From contig DHMN01000049.1 of assembly GCA_002405805.1 (NCBI GenBank), positions 54,508-61,895 on the forward strand: a stretch of 7,388 nucleotides of DNA, in the 5' to 3' direction. The translations under genes were made by a program, and so were the position numbers. The stretch is from Cyanobacteria bacterium UBA4641 (GTDB lineage: Bacteria; Cyanobacteriota; Vampirovibrionia; Gastranaerophilales; Gastranaerophilaceae). Shown piece by piece: positions 1-5,056 of the stretch; positions within the stretch are counted from its first letter, which is position 1, and every line of letters starts with the position of its first letter. The notes under the pieces are model-generated. The model had not been told where the DNA came from. It worked only from the letters and a program-made list of their open reading frames with translations, and did not search any database.

Positions 1-16
1 ACTTGTTTCAGCATCT
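1..16. repeat. Partial dispersed repeat at window edge
   Basis: The window opens inside what looks like the right half of a palindromic dispersed repeat (ACTTGTTTCAGCATCT). The unit resembles the complete copy at 214-240, which has the same ACTTGTTTC centre, and would read TGCTGAA-cttgt-TTCAGCA if the left arm were present. Its last 12 bases (5-16, GTTTCAGCATCT) occur again as the last 12 bases of the window. Confidence 0.55.
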
Positions 17-60
17 CAAATTTAACATATTAATCTTATGCTTAATTTGTTTGACTAGAG

Positions 61-84
61 ACCCTGAAACGAGTTCAGGGTGAC
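61..84. repeat. Palindromic dispersed repeat, 8-bp stem
   Basis: ACCCTGAA (61-68) and TTCAGGGT (74-81) are perfect inverted arms around the loop ACGAG, followed by GAC. The 13 bases at 72-84 recur in reverse complement at 7309-7321, so this is a dispersed unit and not just a local hairpin. Short elements of this general form (CTGAA..TTCAG followed by TGAC) are widespread in the intergenic DNA of several bacterial groups; their function is unknown. Confidence 0.65.
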
Positions 85-91
85 AATTAAG

Positions 92-128
92 ATTTGTCGG
101 CTTAATAAAGCCTACCTACTGACTTGTT
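92..128. repeat. Dispersed repeat, inverted copy at 7121-7154
   Basis: ATTTGTCGGCTTA (92-104) followed by an AAAG/CCTACCTACT stretch matches, in reverse complement, the segment just downstream of ruvA (TAAGCCGACAAAT at 7142-7154, preceded by CTTTACT and AGTAGGT). The 13-base core is identical; the flank aligns with a few substitutions and small gaps. The two copies bracket the whole gene block in opposite orientation. No coding capacity is seen. Confidence 0.6.
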
Positions 129-137
129 ATGGATTAC

Positions 138-197
138 CACGTCACTCCGTCAAGACAAATACCTCATTTGCAAGTAAACTTTCCTCGTAATGACGTG
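138..197. repeat. Composite inverted repeat
   Basis: CACGTCA (138-144) and TGACGTG (191-197) are 7-base perfect inverted arms, preceded by GGATTAC. An inner hairpin CAAAT-acctc-ATTTG sits at 156-170. Read on the minus strand it starts CGTCATTACGAGGAAA and ends near GTGGTAATCC, the layout of the common GTCATTGCGAGG...GTGGCAATCC intergenic repeat known from several bacterial groups. Assignment to that family is from memory of its consensus. Confidence 0.55.
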
Positions 198-213
198 TTT
201 TTTAAGTTAAGTG

Positions 214-240
214 TCATTCCGAACTTGTTTCGGAATCTCT
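214..240. repeat. Palindromic dispersed repeat, 8-bp stem
   Basis: TCATTCCGAA-cttgt-TTCGGAATCTCT: ATTCCGAA (216-223) and TTCGGAAT (229-236) form a perfect 8-bp stem with a five-base loop. It is the most intact copy of the repeat type whose fragments appear at 1-16, 61-84 and the right edge. It lies downstream of pyrG on the minus strand and could help end that transcript, but no U-run follows the stem directly, so I call it a repeat and not a terminator. Confidence 0.65.
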
Positions 241-311
241 AATTGAACACACAGGTCTTTGTTACCCTCTCCAAGGGCAATGGAACAAATGTCATACCGA
301 GCAGAGTGTCA

Positions 312-1916
312 TTACTTCTTCTGTTTCAAGGCCGCATCAATTAAACCTTTAAACAACGGATGCGGTCTATCTGGACGAGATTTGAACTCAGGGTGGAACT
401 GACAAGCCACAAACCAATCAAGTTTAGGCAATTCCACAACTTCTGCCAACATCCCATCAGGAGACATGCCTGAAAATACCAAACCTGCATTAGCAATTTG
501 TTCAATATATTCATTGTTTACTTCATAACGGTGTCTGTGACGTTCTGAAATAATCTCTGTACCATACGCTTTAGCCGCAACAGAATCAGGTTTCAAATGA
601 CATTCATAAGCACCTAATCGCATTGTACCGCCGTAGCCTTTAACATTCTTTTGTTCAAGCATAATATCAATTACAGGATAAGTCGGATTTTCATCAAATT
701 CTTTTGAATTTGCACCTTTTAAGCCTGCGACATGTCTTGCATATTCAATAACCGCACATTGCATACCTAAGCACAAGCCCAAGAACGGCAAATTATTTTC
801 TCTTGCGTAACGAATAACATTTAGTTTACCTTCAATACCTCGAACGCCAAATCCTCCCGGAACTACCACAGCATCAACATCTGCTAAGAGTTTTTTGCAA
901 TTTGAATATTCGACACACTCTTCTGAATTTATCCACTTAATTTCAATAGATGCAGAATCTGCATACCCTGCGTGTTTTAGGGATTCCACAACAGAAATAT
1001 AAGCATCTGATAACTTTGTATATTTACCTGCAATTGCTACTTTCAAGGATTTGTCAGGATTTTTAATCTTTGTAATTAAATTTTTCCAAGACTCAAGATT
1101 TGGAGTCCTGTTTTCCATTCCTAACATCTGCAATACAACTGCACACATATTTTGGTCTTCCAATGCCAAAGGAACTTCATAAATAGTTTTCATATCACGA
1201 CATTCAATTACAGCATCTTTTGGAACTGAACAAAATAGAGCAAGTTTTTCTCTTTCGCTCTTTGGAATAGCTTTTGAGGTACGACAAACAAGAATTTCCG
1301 GTTGAATACCGTAACTTCTTAAAACATTTACACTGTGTTGAGACGGTTTTGTTTTCAATTCTCCTGAAGTCGGAAGATATGGCAACAAAGTACAATGAAC
1401 AGAAATCGAGTTTCCGATACCTATTTCTGACTTAAATTGTCTAATTGCCTCAATAAACGGCAAGCTTTCAATATCACCGATAGTACCGCCAATTTCAATA
1501 ATATGGAAATCAGGATTAAATTGTTTTGTTGCAGCAACAATTTTTGACTTAATTTCATTTGTAATATGCGGAATTACCTGCACAGTAGCACCTAAATAAT
1601 CGCCGCGACGTTCTTTATTGATAACTTCTTGATAAATTCTACCTGATGTTACGTTATTAACTTGACCAAAACTTGTATCAGTGAATCTTTCGTAGTGTCC
1701 CAAATCCAAATCTGTTTCCGCACCATCATCTGTCACAAAAACCTCGCCATGTTGAAACGGACTCATTGTTCCGGGGTCAACATTTATATATGGGTCAAAT
1801 TTTTGAATAATTACAGAGTAGTCTCTTGCTCTTAACAATTTACCTAAAGATGCGGCTATGATACCTTTGCCAAGCGAACTAACTACACCACCTGTTACAA
1901 ATATATATTTTGTCAT
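312..1916 (-). CDS. pyrG: CTP synthase (glutamine-hydrolysing)
   Basis: Makes CTP from UTP, ATP and glutamine, the last step of de novo pyrimidine nucleotide synthesis; cytosolic tetramer in known cases. The 534 residues match the usual family length. The N-terminal amidoligase domain (about 1-270) carries the P-loop-like GGVVSSLGKG (9-18), DLDLGHYERF (70-79), EIGGTIGDIES (141-151) and KTKPSQHS (188-195). The C-terminal class I glutamine amidotransferase domain (about 290-530) has PGGFGVRG (353-360), the nucleophile Cys382 in GLCLGMQ, and His508/Glu510 in CQFHPEF, so the triad is complete. The start is supported by the N-terminus MTKYIFVTGG and by AGGAG on the minus strand (1928-1932), at a rather long 11-base spacing. 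It follows gatC on the same strand after 119 bases holding a large inverted repeat (1959-2029). The stop codon lies at the edge of repeat-rich DNA. Confidence 0.98.
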   Translation of the reverse strand: MTKYIFVTGGVVSSLGKGIIAASLGKLLRARDYSVIIQKFDPYINVDPGTMSPFQHGEVFVTDDGAETDLDLGHYERFTDTSFGQVNNVTSGRIYQEVINKERRGDYLGATVQVIPHITNEIKSKIVAATKQFNPDFHIIEIGGTIGDIESLPFIEAIRQFKSEIGIGNSISVHCTLLPYLPTSGELKTKPSQHSVNVLRSYGIQPEILVCRTSKAIPKSEREKLALFCSVPKDAVIECRDMKTIYEVPLALEDQNMCAVVLQMLGMENRTPNLESWKNLITKIKNPDKSLKVAIAGKYTKLSDAYISVVESLKHAGYADSASIEIKWINSEECVEYSNCKKLLADVDAVVVPGGFGVRGIEGKLNVIRYARENNLPFLGLCLGMQCAVIEYARHVAGLKGANSKEFDENPTYPVIDIMLEQKNVKGYGGTMRLGAYECHLKPDSVAAKAYGTEIISERHRHRYEVNNEYIEQIANAGLVFSGMSPDGMLAEVVELPKLDWFVACQFHPEFKSRPDRPHPLFKGLIDAALKQKK

Positions 1917-1958
1917 AATTGATAGAACTCCTAAAGTTATAAATACCTTCTATAAAAG

Positions 1959-2029
1959 TTAATAAGCGGATGAGTATTTATTTTTACACATCATAAATAT
2001 GATTATAAATCTACCCAACCGCTTATTAA
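1959..2029 (-). terminator. Large stem-loop between gatC and pyrG
   Basis: Arms of 18 bases, 1959-1976 and 2012-2029, are inverted repeats matching at 16 of 18 positions, with 11 unbroken pairs at the outer end (TTAATAAGCGG / CCGCTTATTAA). The 35-base loop holds its own small hairpin, ATCATA-aa-TATGAT (1990-2003). On the minus strand the stem begins 6 bases after the gatC stop and is followed by CTTTTAT, a short U-run, so a gatC terminator is the simplest reading. It also sits 42 bases before the pyrG start and would form part of the pyrG leader in a read-through transcript, so attenuation or RNA processing is possible. The loop is unusually long for an intrinsic terminator. Confidence 0.5.
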
Positions 2030-2035
2030 ATAAAA

Positions 2036-2317
2036 CTAGTTAATTTTTGGAACTTTGAAAAATCCGTTTTCTTCTTCCGGAGCATTAGACATCAATGCTT
2101 CTTTAGAAATTTCTTGATGAGGTTCATCTTCTCTCATAACGTTTACAAAATCAATTACTTGAGTCATTGGTTTTACATCTGATGTGTCAACTTCATTCAT
2201 TTGGTCAACGTATTTTAAAACATCACCTAATTGTTTTGTATATAGCTCTTTTTCTTCTTCTGTTAATTCTAATCTTGCAAGCTTTGCAACATGTTCTACA
2301 TCTTTTACTGTAATCAT
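2036..2317 (-). CDS. gatC: Asp-tRNA(Asn)/Glu-tRNA(Gln) amidotransferase subunit C
   Basis: Small subunit of the GatCAB complex, which converts misacylated Glu-tRNA(Gln) (and Asp-tRNA(Asn) in some species) to the amidated form; GatC belts and stabilises GatA against GatB. The 93 residues match the family length. Recognisable features are VEHVAKLARLELTEEE near the N-terminus, the YTKQLGDVLKYVDQMNEVDT helix and linker, VKPMTQV, the NVMREDEP motif, and a C-terminus ending in FFKVPKI. A strong AAGGAG Shine-Dalgarno (complement of 2326-2331) lies 8 bases before the start. It is first in a gatC-pyrG run on the minus strand; gatA and gatB are not in the window, so the complex is encoded at several loci. 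The upstream region is shared with the divergent sigma factor gene. Confidence 0.96.
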   Translation of the reverse strand: MITVKDVEHVAKLARLELTEEEKELYTKQLGDVLKYVDQMNEVDTSDVKPMTQVIDFVNVMREDEPHQEISKEALMSNAPEEENGFFKVPKIN

Positions 2318-2341
2318 TTGTTTTGCTCCTTCTATATGGAG

Positions 2342-2350
2342 ATAATAGCA
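2342..2350 (-). promoter_or_regulatory. Candidate extended -10 promoter of gatC
   Basis: On the minus strand this reads TGCTATTAT, an extended -10 (TGn plus TATTAT, 5 of 6 to TATAAT), 24 bases upstream of the gatC start and just before its Shine-Dalgarno. No good -35 is seen at normal spacing; the AT-rich palindrome at 2361-2378 occupies that place. Confidence 0.35.
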
Positions 2351-2360
2351 TAAAAATATT

Positions 2361-2396
2361 TAATAATCTTTATTATTAACGAAATTTAAAATTTCG
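2361..2396. promoter_or_regulatory. Two adjacent palindromes, possible operator
   Basis: TAATAAT-cttt-ATTATTA (2361-2378) is followed after one base by CGAAATTT-a-AAATTTCG (2380-2396), a perfect 8+8 inverted repeat with one central base. They lie between the divergent candidate -10 boxes of gatC and the sigma factor, over both -35 positions, where a dimeric regulator could bind. Because the DNA is AT-rich, the first palindrome may be chance; the second, bounded by CG pairs, is more persuasive. Confidence 0.35.
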
Positions 2397-2413
2397 CATT
2401 ATTCCTAAACTCA

Positions 2414-2427
2414 TGGTATATTATACT
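2414..2427 (+). promoter_or_regulatory. Candidate extended -10 of sigma-pilD operon
   Basis: TGGTATATT (2414-2422) is an extended -10 (TGn plus TATATT); an overlapping TATACT lies at 2422-2427. Either would start transcription at about 2429-2434. This overlaps an upstream in-frame ATG at 2413 and therefore argues for translation from 2446. No clear -35 is seen. Confidence 0.4.
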
Positions 2428-2445
2428 AATAAAGAGCAAAAAACA

Positions 2446-3255
2446 ATGATAAATACAAAGGTTTCTGAGTTAGAAAAACTTGAAGAATTAATTCTTGAAT
2501 ACAAAAGCGAAAGCGACGTGAAGAAAAAACACGTAGCCTATTTGAGATTGATTGAAGAGACCTTAAAACTTGTCAAAAAAATTGTTTTATCATTCTATCC
2601 GCTCCCTGGGAACATTTCGCGAGATGATTTGATTCAAGTCGGAGCCGTAGGGGTTTTAAAAGCTATTGAGACCTATAAACCGGAAGAACGCGGAAGTTTC
2701 AAAACTTATGTAAGCAAAGTTATCAAGGGCAAGATTTTCCACTATCTGAGAGATAAAGCAAATCTTGTAAAAACACCGAGAGAAACTATTGCCAATATGT
2801 CTAAAGTAAAAGAAGCGATTGATGAACTTTCTGAAAACAACACTAAAATTCCGACAGTTGAAGAAGTTGCAAAGTATGTGAATTTGCCTTTTGAAAAAGT
2901 TGAAGAAATCATGAATATTGAATTGATTAAAAACATGATTTCACTTGACCAAAATATATACACCTCAGAAGGCGGTGAAACCCTCATGGATAGAATCCAA
3001 GATAATGATGAATCAAGTTTTGAAGACACTTACGCAAACAAAAAAATCATTGAATTTGCACTAAATAAACTCCAACAGAACGATAAAATTGCAATTCAAA
3101 TGTACTATATTGATGGAGAATCCAGAAAAGAGATTTCTAAAGTTTTAAAAGTTTCGCCGACTCAAGTTTCGCGAATCTTAAAAAGAGCATTGAATAAATT
3201 ATATTACATAATTAAAAGCGAATTATCAGAAGATAATGACATCGAAATAAAATAA
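2446..3255 (+). CDS. Group 3 RNA polymerase sigma factor, SigB/SigF-like
   Basis: Alternative sigma-70 family subunit that directs RNA polymerase to a special promoter set. Numbered from the 2446 start (269 residues): region 2 at about 39-104 with DDLIQVGAVGVLKAIE (60-75) and SFKTYVSKVIKGKIFHYLRD (84-103); region 3 at about 109-165; region 4 at about 205-253 with the helix-turn-helix SRKEISKVLKVSPTQVSRIL (226-245). There is no region 1.1. Length and domain order match SigB, SigF and SigG of Firmicutes and cyanobacterial SigF. I prefer ATG 2446, which has AAAGAG nine bases upstream, over in-frame ATG 2413, which has no Shine-Dalgarno and overlaps a likely -10; the longer form would add 11 residues. 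A prepilin peptidase follows after 26 bases, apparently in the same operon, suggesting a pilus-related regulon. No anti-sigma factor gene is adjacent. Confidence 0.93.
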   Translation: MINTKVSELEKLEELILEYKSESDVKKKHVAYLRLIEETLKLVKKIVLSFYPLPGNISRDDLIQVGAVGVLKAIETYKPEERGSFKTYVSKVIKGKIFHYLRDKANLVKTPRETIANMSKVKEAIDELSENNTKIPTVEEVAKYVNLPFEKVEEIMNIELIKNMISLDQNIYTSEGGETLMDRIQDNDESSFEDTYANKKIIEFALNKLQQNDKIAIQMYYIDGESRKEISKVLKVSPTQVSRILKRALNKLYYIIKSELSEDNDIEIK

Positions 3256-3281
3256 GAAGAGATATATAAAAGGAGGATGAC

Positions 3282-4382
3282 ATGACATTTTCTCTTGTAG
3301 TTTTAGCATTTATATTCATAATAGGATTGGTCATCGGAAGTTTTATGAATGTTGTAATTCTTAGAACCGTGAGCGGAGAATCAATCGTTTTTCCTGCTTC
3401 AAAATGTCCTAAATGCAACACACCATTAAAGTGGTATCACAATATTCCTGTATTATCATACATTTTTTTGAGAGGGAAATGCGGATTTTGCCACGAACCG
3501 ATTAGTATTCAATATCCGATAGTTGAATTATTAACAGGCTTGCTGTTTGTCGGCTTGTTCTTGAGATTTTGCACTCCGTTTGACCCACTGTTTGGTTTAA
3601 GCGTAATGAATCCGATAAGCTGGATGCAAGTGATTGTATATGTATTTTCTCTAATTATCACCTGCCTGTTTATTGCAATTGCAGGGACGGATATTTTGGA
3701 AAAGAAAGTAGCAGATGCACATACGATTCCGGTTATCGTGCTTGGCATTTTATATAGCATAGCCTATTCAATTCTAACGTTTGTACTTTACTCAAAAGCA
3801 AACGGAATGCCTAAATTAGACCTGAATTTCTTCCTGACTTGCCCTATTTTATATTCACTGGCAGGTGGAATTTTAGGATTTTTAATTATGGAAGCTGTTT
3901 CAAGACTGGGTTTAGTTCTTGTTGGAACCAGAGCATTTGGGGAAGGTGATTCTTATATCGCAGCAGGTATTGGTACGGTTTTTGGCGCAATGCTCGGTTG
4001 TTCCGCCGTTTATACAAGCTTTTTACCGATATTTAAAGTTATTGTTGCAATTTTAGTATTAAGCGGAATTATCCAAATAGTTTTCACCCTACCCCTATTT
4101 GTGAAAAAACTAATCAAAAACAAAAACTGGATTACACTAGGTTCGCTTGCTACTTTCATAATCTACACATTGGGCTATTTATTTGCTCAACAAAACGGAT
4201 GGTTAGAAAACAAAATCGCATATATTTCAAGCCTTGTTGTACTTTTGGCAATCGGCTTATTCACTTGCAGAGAACTTATTTGCGGTTTAAAAAATAATGC
4301 AGAAACTGATGGAATGTATCTTCCGTTTGGACCTGCAATGATTTTAGCTGCAATAATTGCAATGTTCACTGTAGGTTTTTAA
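3282..4382 (+). CDS. pilD: Prepilin peptidase (A24 family) with extra membrane segments
   Basis: Inner-membrane aspartic protease that cleaves the leader of type IV prepilins and type II secretion pseudopilins and, in the bifunctional type, N-methylates the new N-terminus. The N-terminal domain has GLVIGSFMNVVILR (15-28) and four zinc-site cysteines, CPKC (42-45) and CGFC (67-70), then PISIQYPIVELLTGLLF. The catalytic aspartates are Asp137 (GTDILEKKVAD) and Asp223 in the GEGD motif (220-223); the C-terminal PFGP (348-351) is also present. At 366 residues it is long for the family (commonly 250-290). The excess lies mainly between GEGD and PFGP, where two added hydrophobic stretches occur (about 283-302 and 311-333). 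Strong AGGAGG precedes the start. It lies 26 bases after the sigma factor gene and ends before a bidirectional terminator. The symbol is by family; no pilin gene is in the window. Confidence 0.94.
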   Translation: MTFSLVVLAFIFIIGLVIGSFMNVVILRTVSGESIVFPASKCPKCNTPLKWYHNIPVLSYIFLRGKCGFCHEPISIQYPIVELLTGLLFVGLFLRFCTPFDPLFGLSVMNPISWMQVIVYVFSLIITCLFIAIAGTDILEKKVADAHTIPVIVLGILYSIAYSILTFVLYSKANGMPKLDLNFFLTCPILYSLAGGILGFLIMEAVSRLGLVLVGTRAFGEGDSYIAAGIGTVFGAMLGCSAVYTSFLPIFKVIVAILVLSGIIQIVFTLPLFVKKLIKNKNWITLGSLATFIIYTLGYLFAQQNGWLENKIAYISSLVVLLAIGLFTCRELICGLKNNAETDGMYLPFGPAMILAAIIAMFTVGF

Positions 4383-4404
4383 GAAAAATGTTTTAATACA
4401 TTTC

Positions 4405-4445
4405 AAAAAAGAGGTTAGTTCATTAGAATTGACCTCTTTTATTTT
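4405..4445. terminator. Bidirectional intrinsic terminator
   Basis: AAAAGAGGT (4407-4415) pairs perfectly with ACCTCTTTT (4432-4440). Six further pairs, including two G-T, continue inward to an ATTA tetraloop (4422-4425), giving a 15-bp stem. A U-run follows on the plus strand (TTTTATTTT from 4437), and six A at 4405-4410 give one on the minus strand. It serves the convergent prepilin peptidase and phosphatase genes; the phosphatase stop codon (4439-4441) overlaps the end of the stem. Confidence 0.9.
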
Positions 4446-4963
4446 GAATAATATTTTTGGATAAAATCATCATAAATACTTTGCAATTTTATCCTTTTAC
4501 TTGTATTTTTGTTATCTCTTATTTCTTGAAATCCGTAATTTAATAAATGCTCCAAAACCTCAGATTTCGATTTTTTACAATGTAATTTTTCATATATCGC
4601 AACACTTATACCGGTTCTTCGTTTTCCATACTGACAATGAATATAAGTTTTGCCGTCATTGTTCAATATCGTCTTATTTATTTTTTCAAAAAATGATTCT
4701 TCAGGTAGCTTATTTAATCTGTGAGGATATTTGAAATTAAAATACTTTAACCCTAAAATTTTGCAAAAGAATCTTTCAAGCGGTCTTCTAACAAATGAAG
4801 AATTTCTCAAATCAATTACTTGCGTAATGCCTTCATTTTTCATCTTGTACAAATTATAAGGACAAGTAACAGCCCTACCGCGCACCAATTTGTCATCAAC
4901 TTTAATTTGAAACTTTGGCAAAGATGTGAAATTTGTATAACTGTTAGAATTACTAATTTGCAT
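4439..4963 (-). CDS. Small cysteine-based protein phosphatase, HCx5R type
   Basis: Predicted soluble phosphatase of the tyrosine/dual-specificity superfamily; substrate unknown. The catalytic P-loop is YIHCQYGKRRTG (107-118), with nucleophile Cys110 and phosphate-binding Arg116. Upstream, LVRGRAVTCPYNLYKMKNEG (26-45) and ITQVIDLRN (46-54) match the usual beta-strand and helix pattern before the P-loop. Its 174 residues fit a compact phosphatase domain; there is no signal peptide or membrane segment. The segment where a general-acid Asp is expected (about 73-92) holds no Asp, so the acid may be supplied elsewhere or by Glu. The first 20 residues are polar, Asn/Ser-rich and probably disordered. 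A weak AGGGG lies 13 bases before the start. The gene is divergent from dnaA and appears even more AT-rich than its neighbours. HCx5R loops also occur in inositol-phosphate phosphatases, so protein phosphatase activity is not certain. Confidence 0.87.
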   Translation of the reverse strand: MQISNSNSYTNFTSLPKFQIKVDDKLVRGRAVTCPYNLYKMKNEGITQVIDLRNSSFVRRPLERFFCKILGLKYFNFKYPHRLNKLPEESFFEKINKTILNNDGKTYIHCQYGKRRTGISVAIYEKLHCKKSKSEVLEHLLNYGFQEIRDNKNTSKRIKLQSIYDDFIQKYYSK

Positions 4964-5021
4964 AAATTTATAAATACCCCTGAAAATAAAAATTGCCTTT
5001 ATTACAAAAATTTATTTTTCC

Positions 5022-5050
5022 TTCAAATGAAATGTTTTTTATTGTAAAAT
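5022..5050 (+). promoter_or_regulatory. Candidate dnaA promoter for a leaderless transcript
   Basis: TTCAAA (5022-5027, 4 of 6 to TTGACA) and TAAAAT (5045-5050, 5 of 6 to TATAAT) are separated by exactly 17 bases. Transcription would start about seven bases after the -10, which is at or next to the dnaA ATG at 5057. The bases before the ATG hold no Shine-Dalgarno. The region is AT-rich, so chance matches are possible. Confidence 0.45.
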
Positions 5051-5056
5051 CAAAAT

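Noticed and set aside
1..311. CRISPR array at the left edge
   Set aside because: The repeats differ from one another, are irregularly spaced and are individually palindromic; there are no uniform direct repeats or spacers.
2413..2445. Longer sigma factor start at ATG 2413
   Set aside because: It has no Shine-Dalgarno and overlaps an extended -10 box; ATG 2446 has AAAGAG at suitable spacing. The longer start cannot be fully excluded.
2742..3029. Open frame of 95 codons antisense to the sigma factor
   Set aside because: It lies wholly inside a clear sigma factor gene on the opposite strand, has no Shine-Dalgarno, and its serine-rich product is typical of antisense frames.
4501..4734. Open frame of 77 codons antisense to the phosphatase gene
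   Set aside because: The opposite strand encodes a recognisable HCx5R phosphatase across the same bases; this frame has no Shine-Dalgarno and no recognisable product.
4964..5056. Replication origin next to dnaA
   Set aside because: The gap is only 93 bases and, though AT-rich, holds no DnaA-box-like nonamers (TTATCCACA or TTTTCCACA types) on either strand that I can find.
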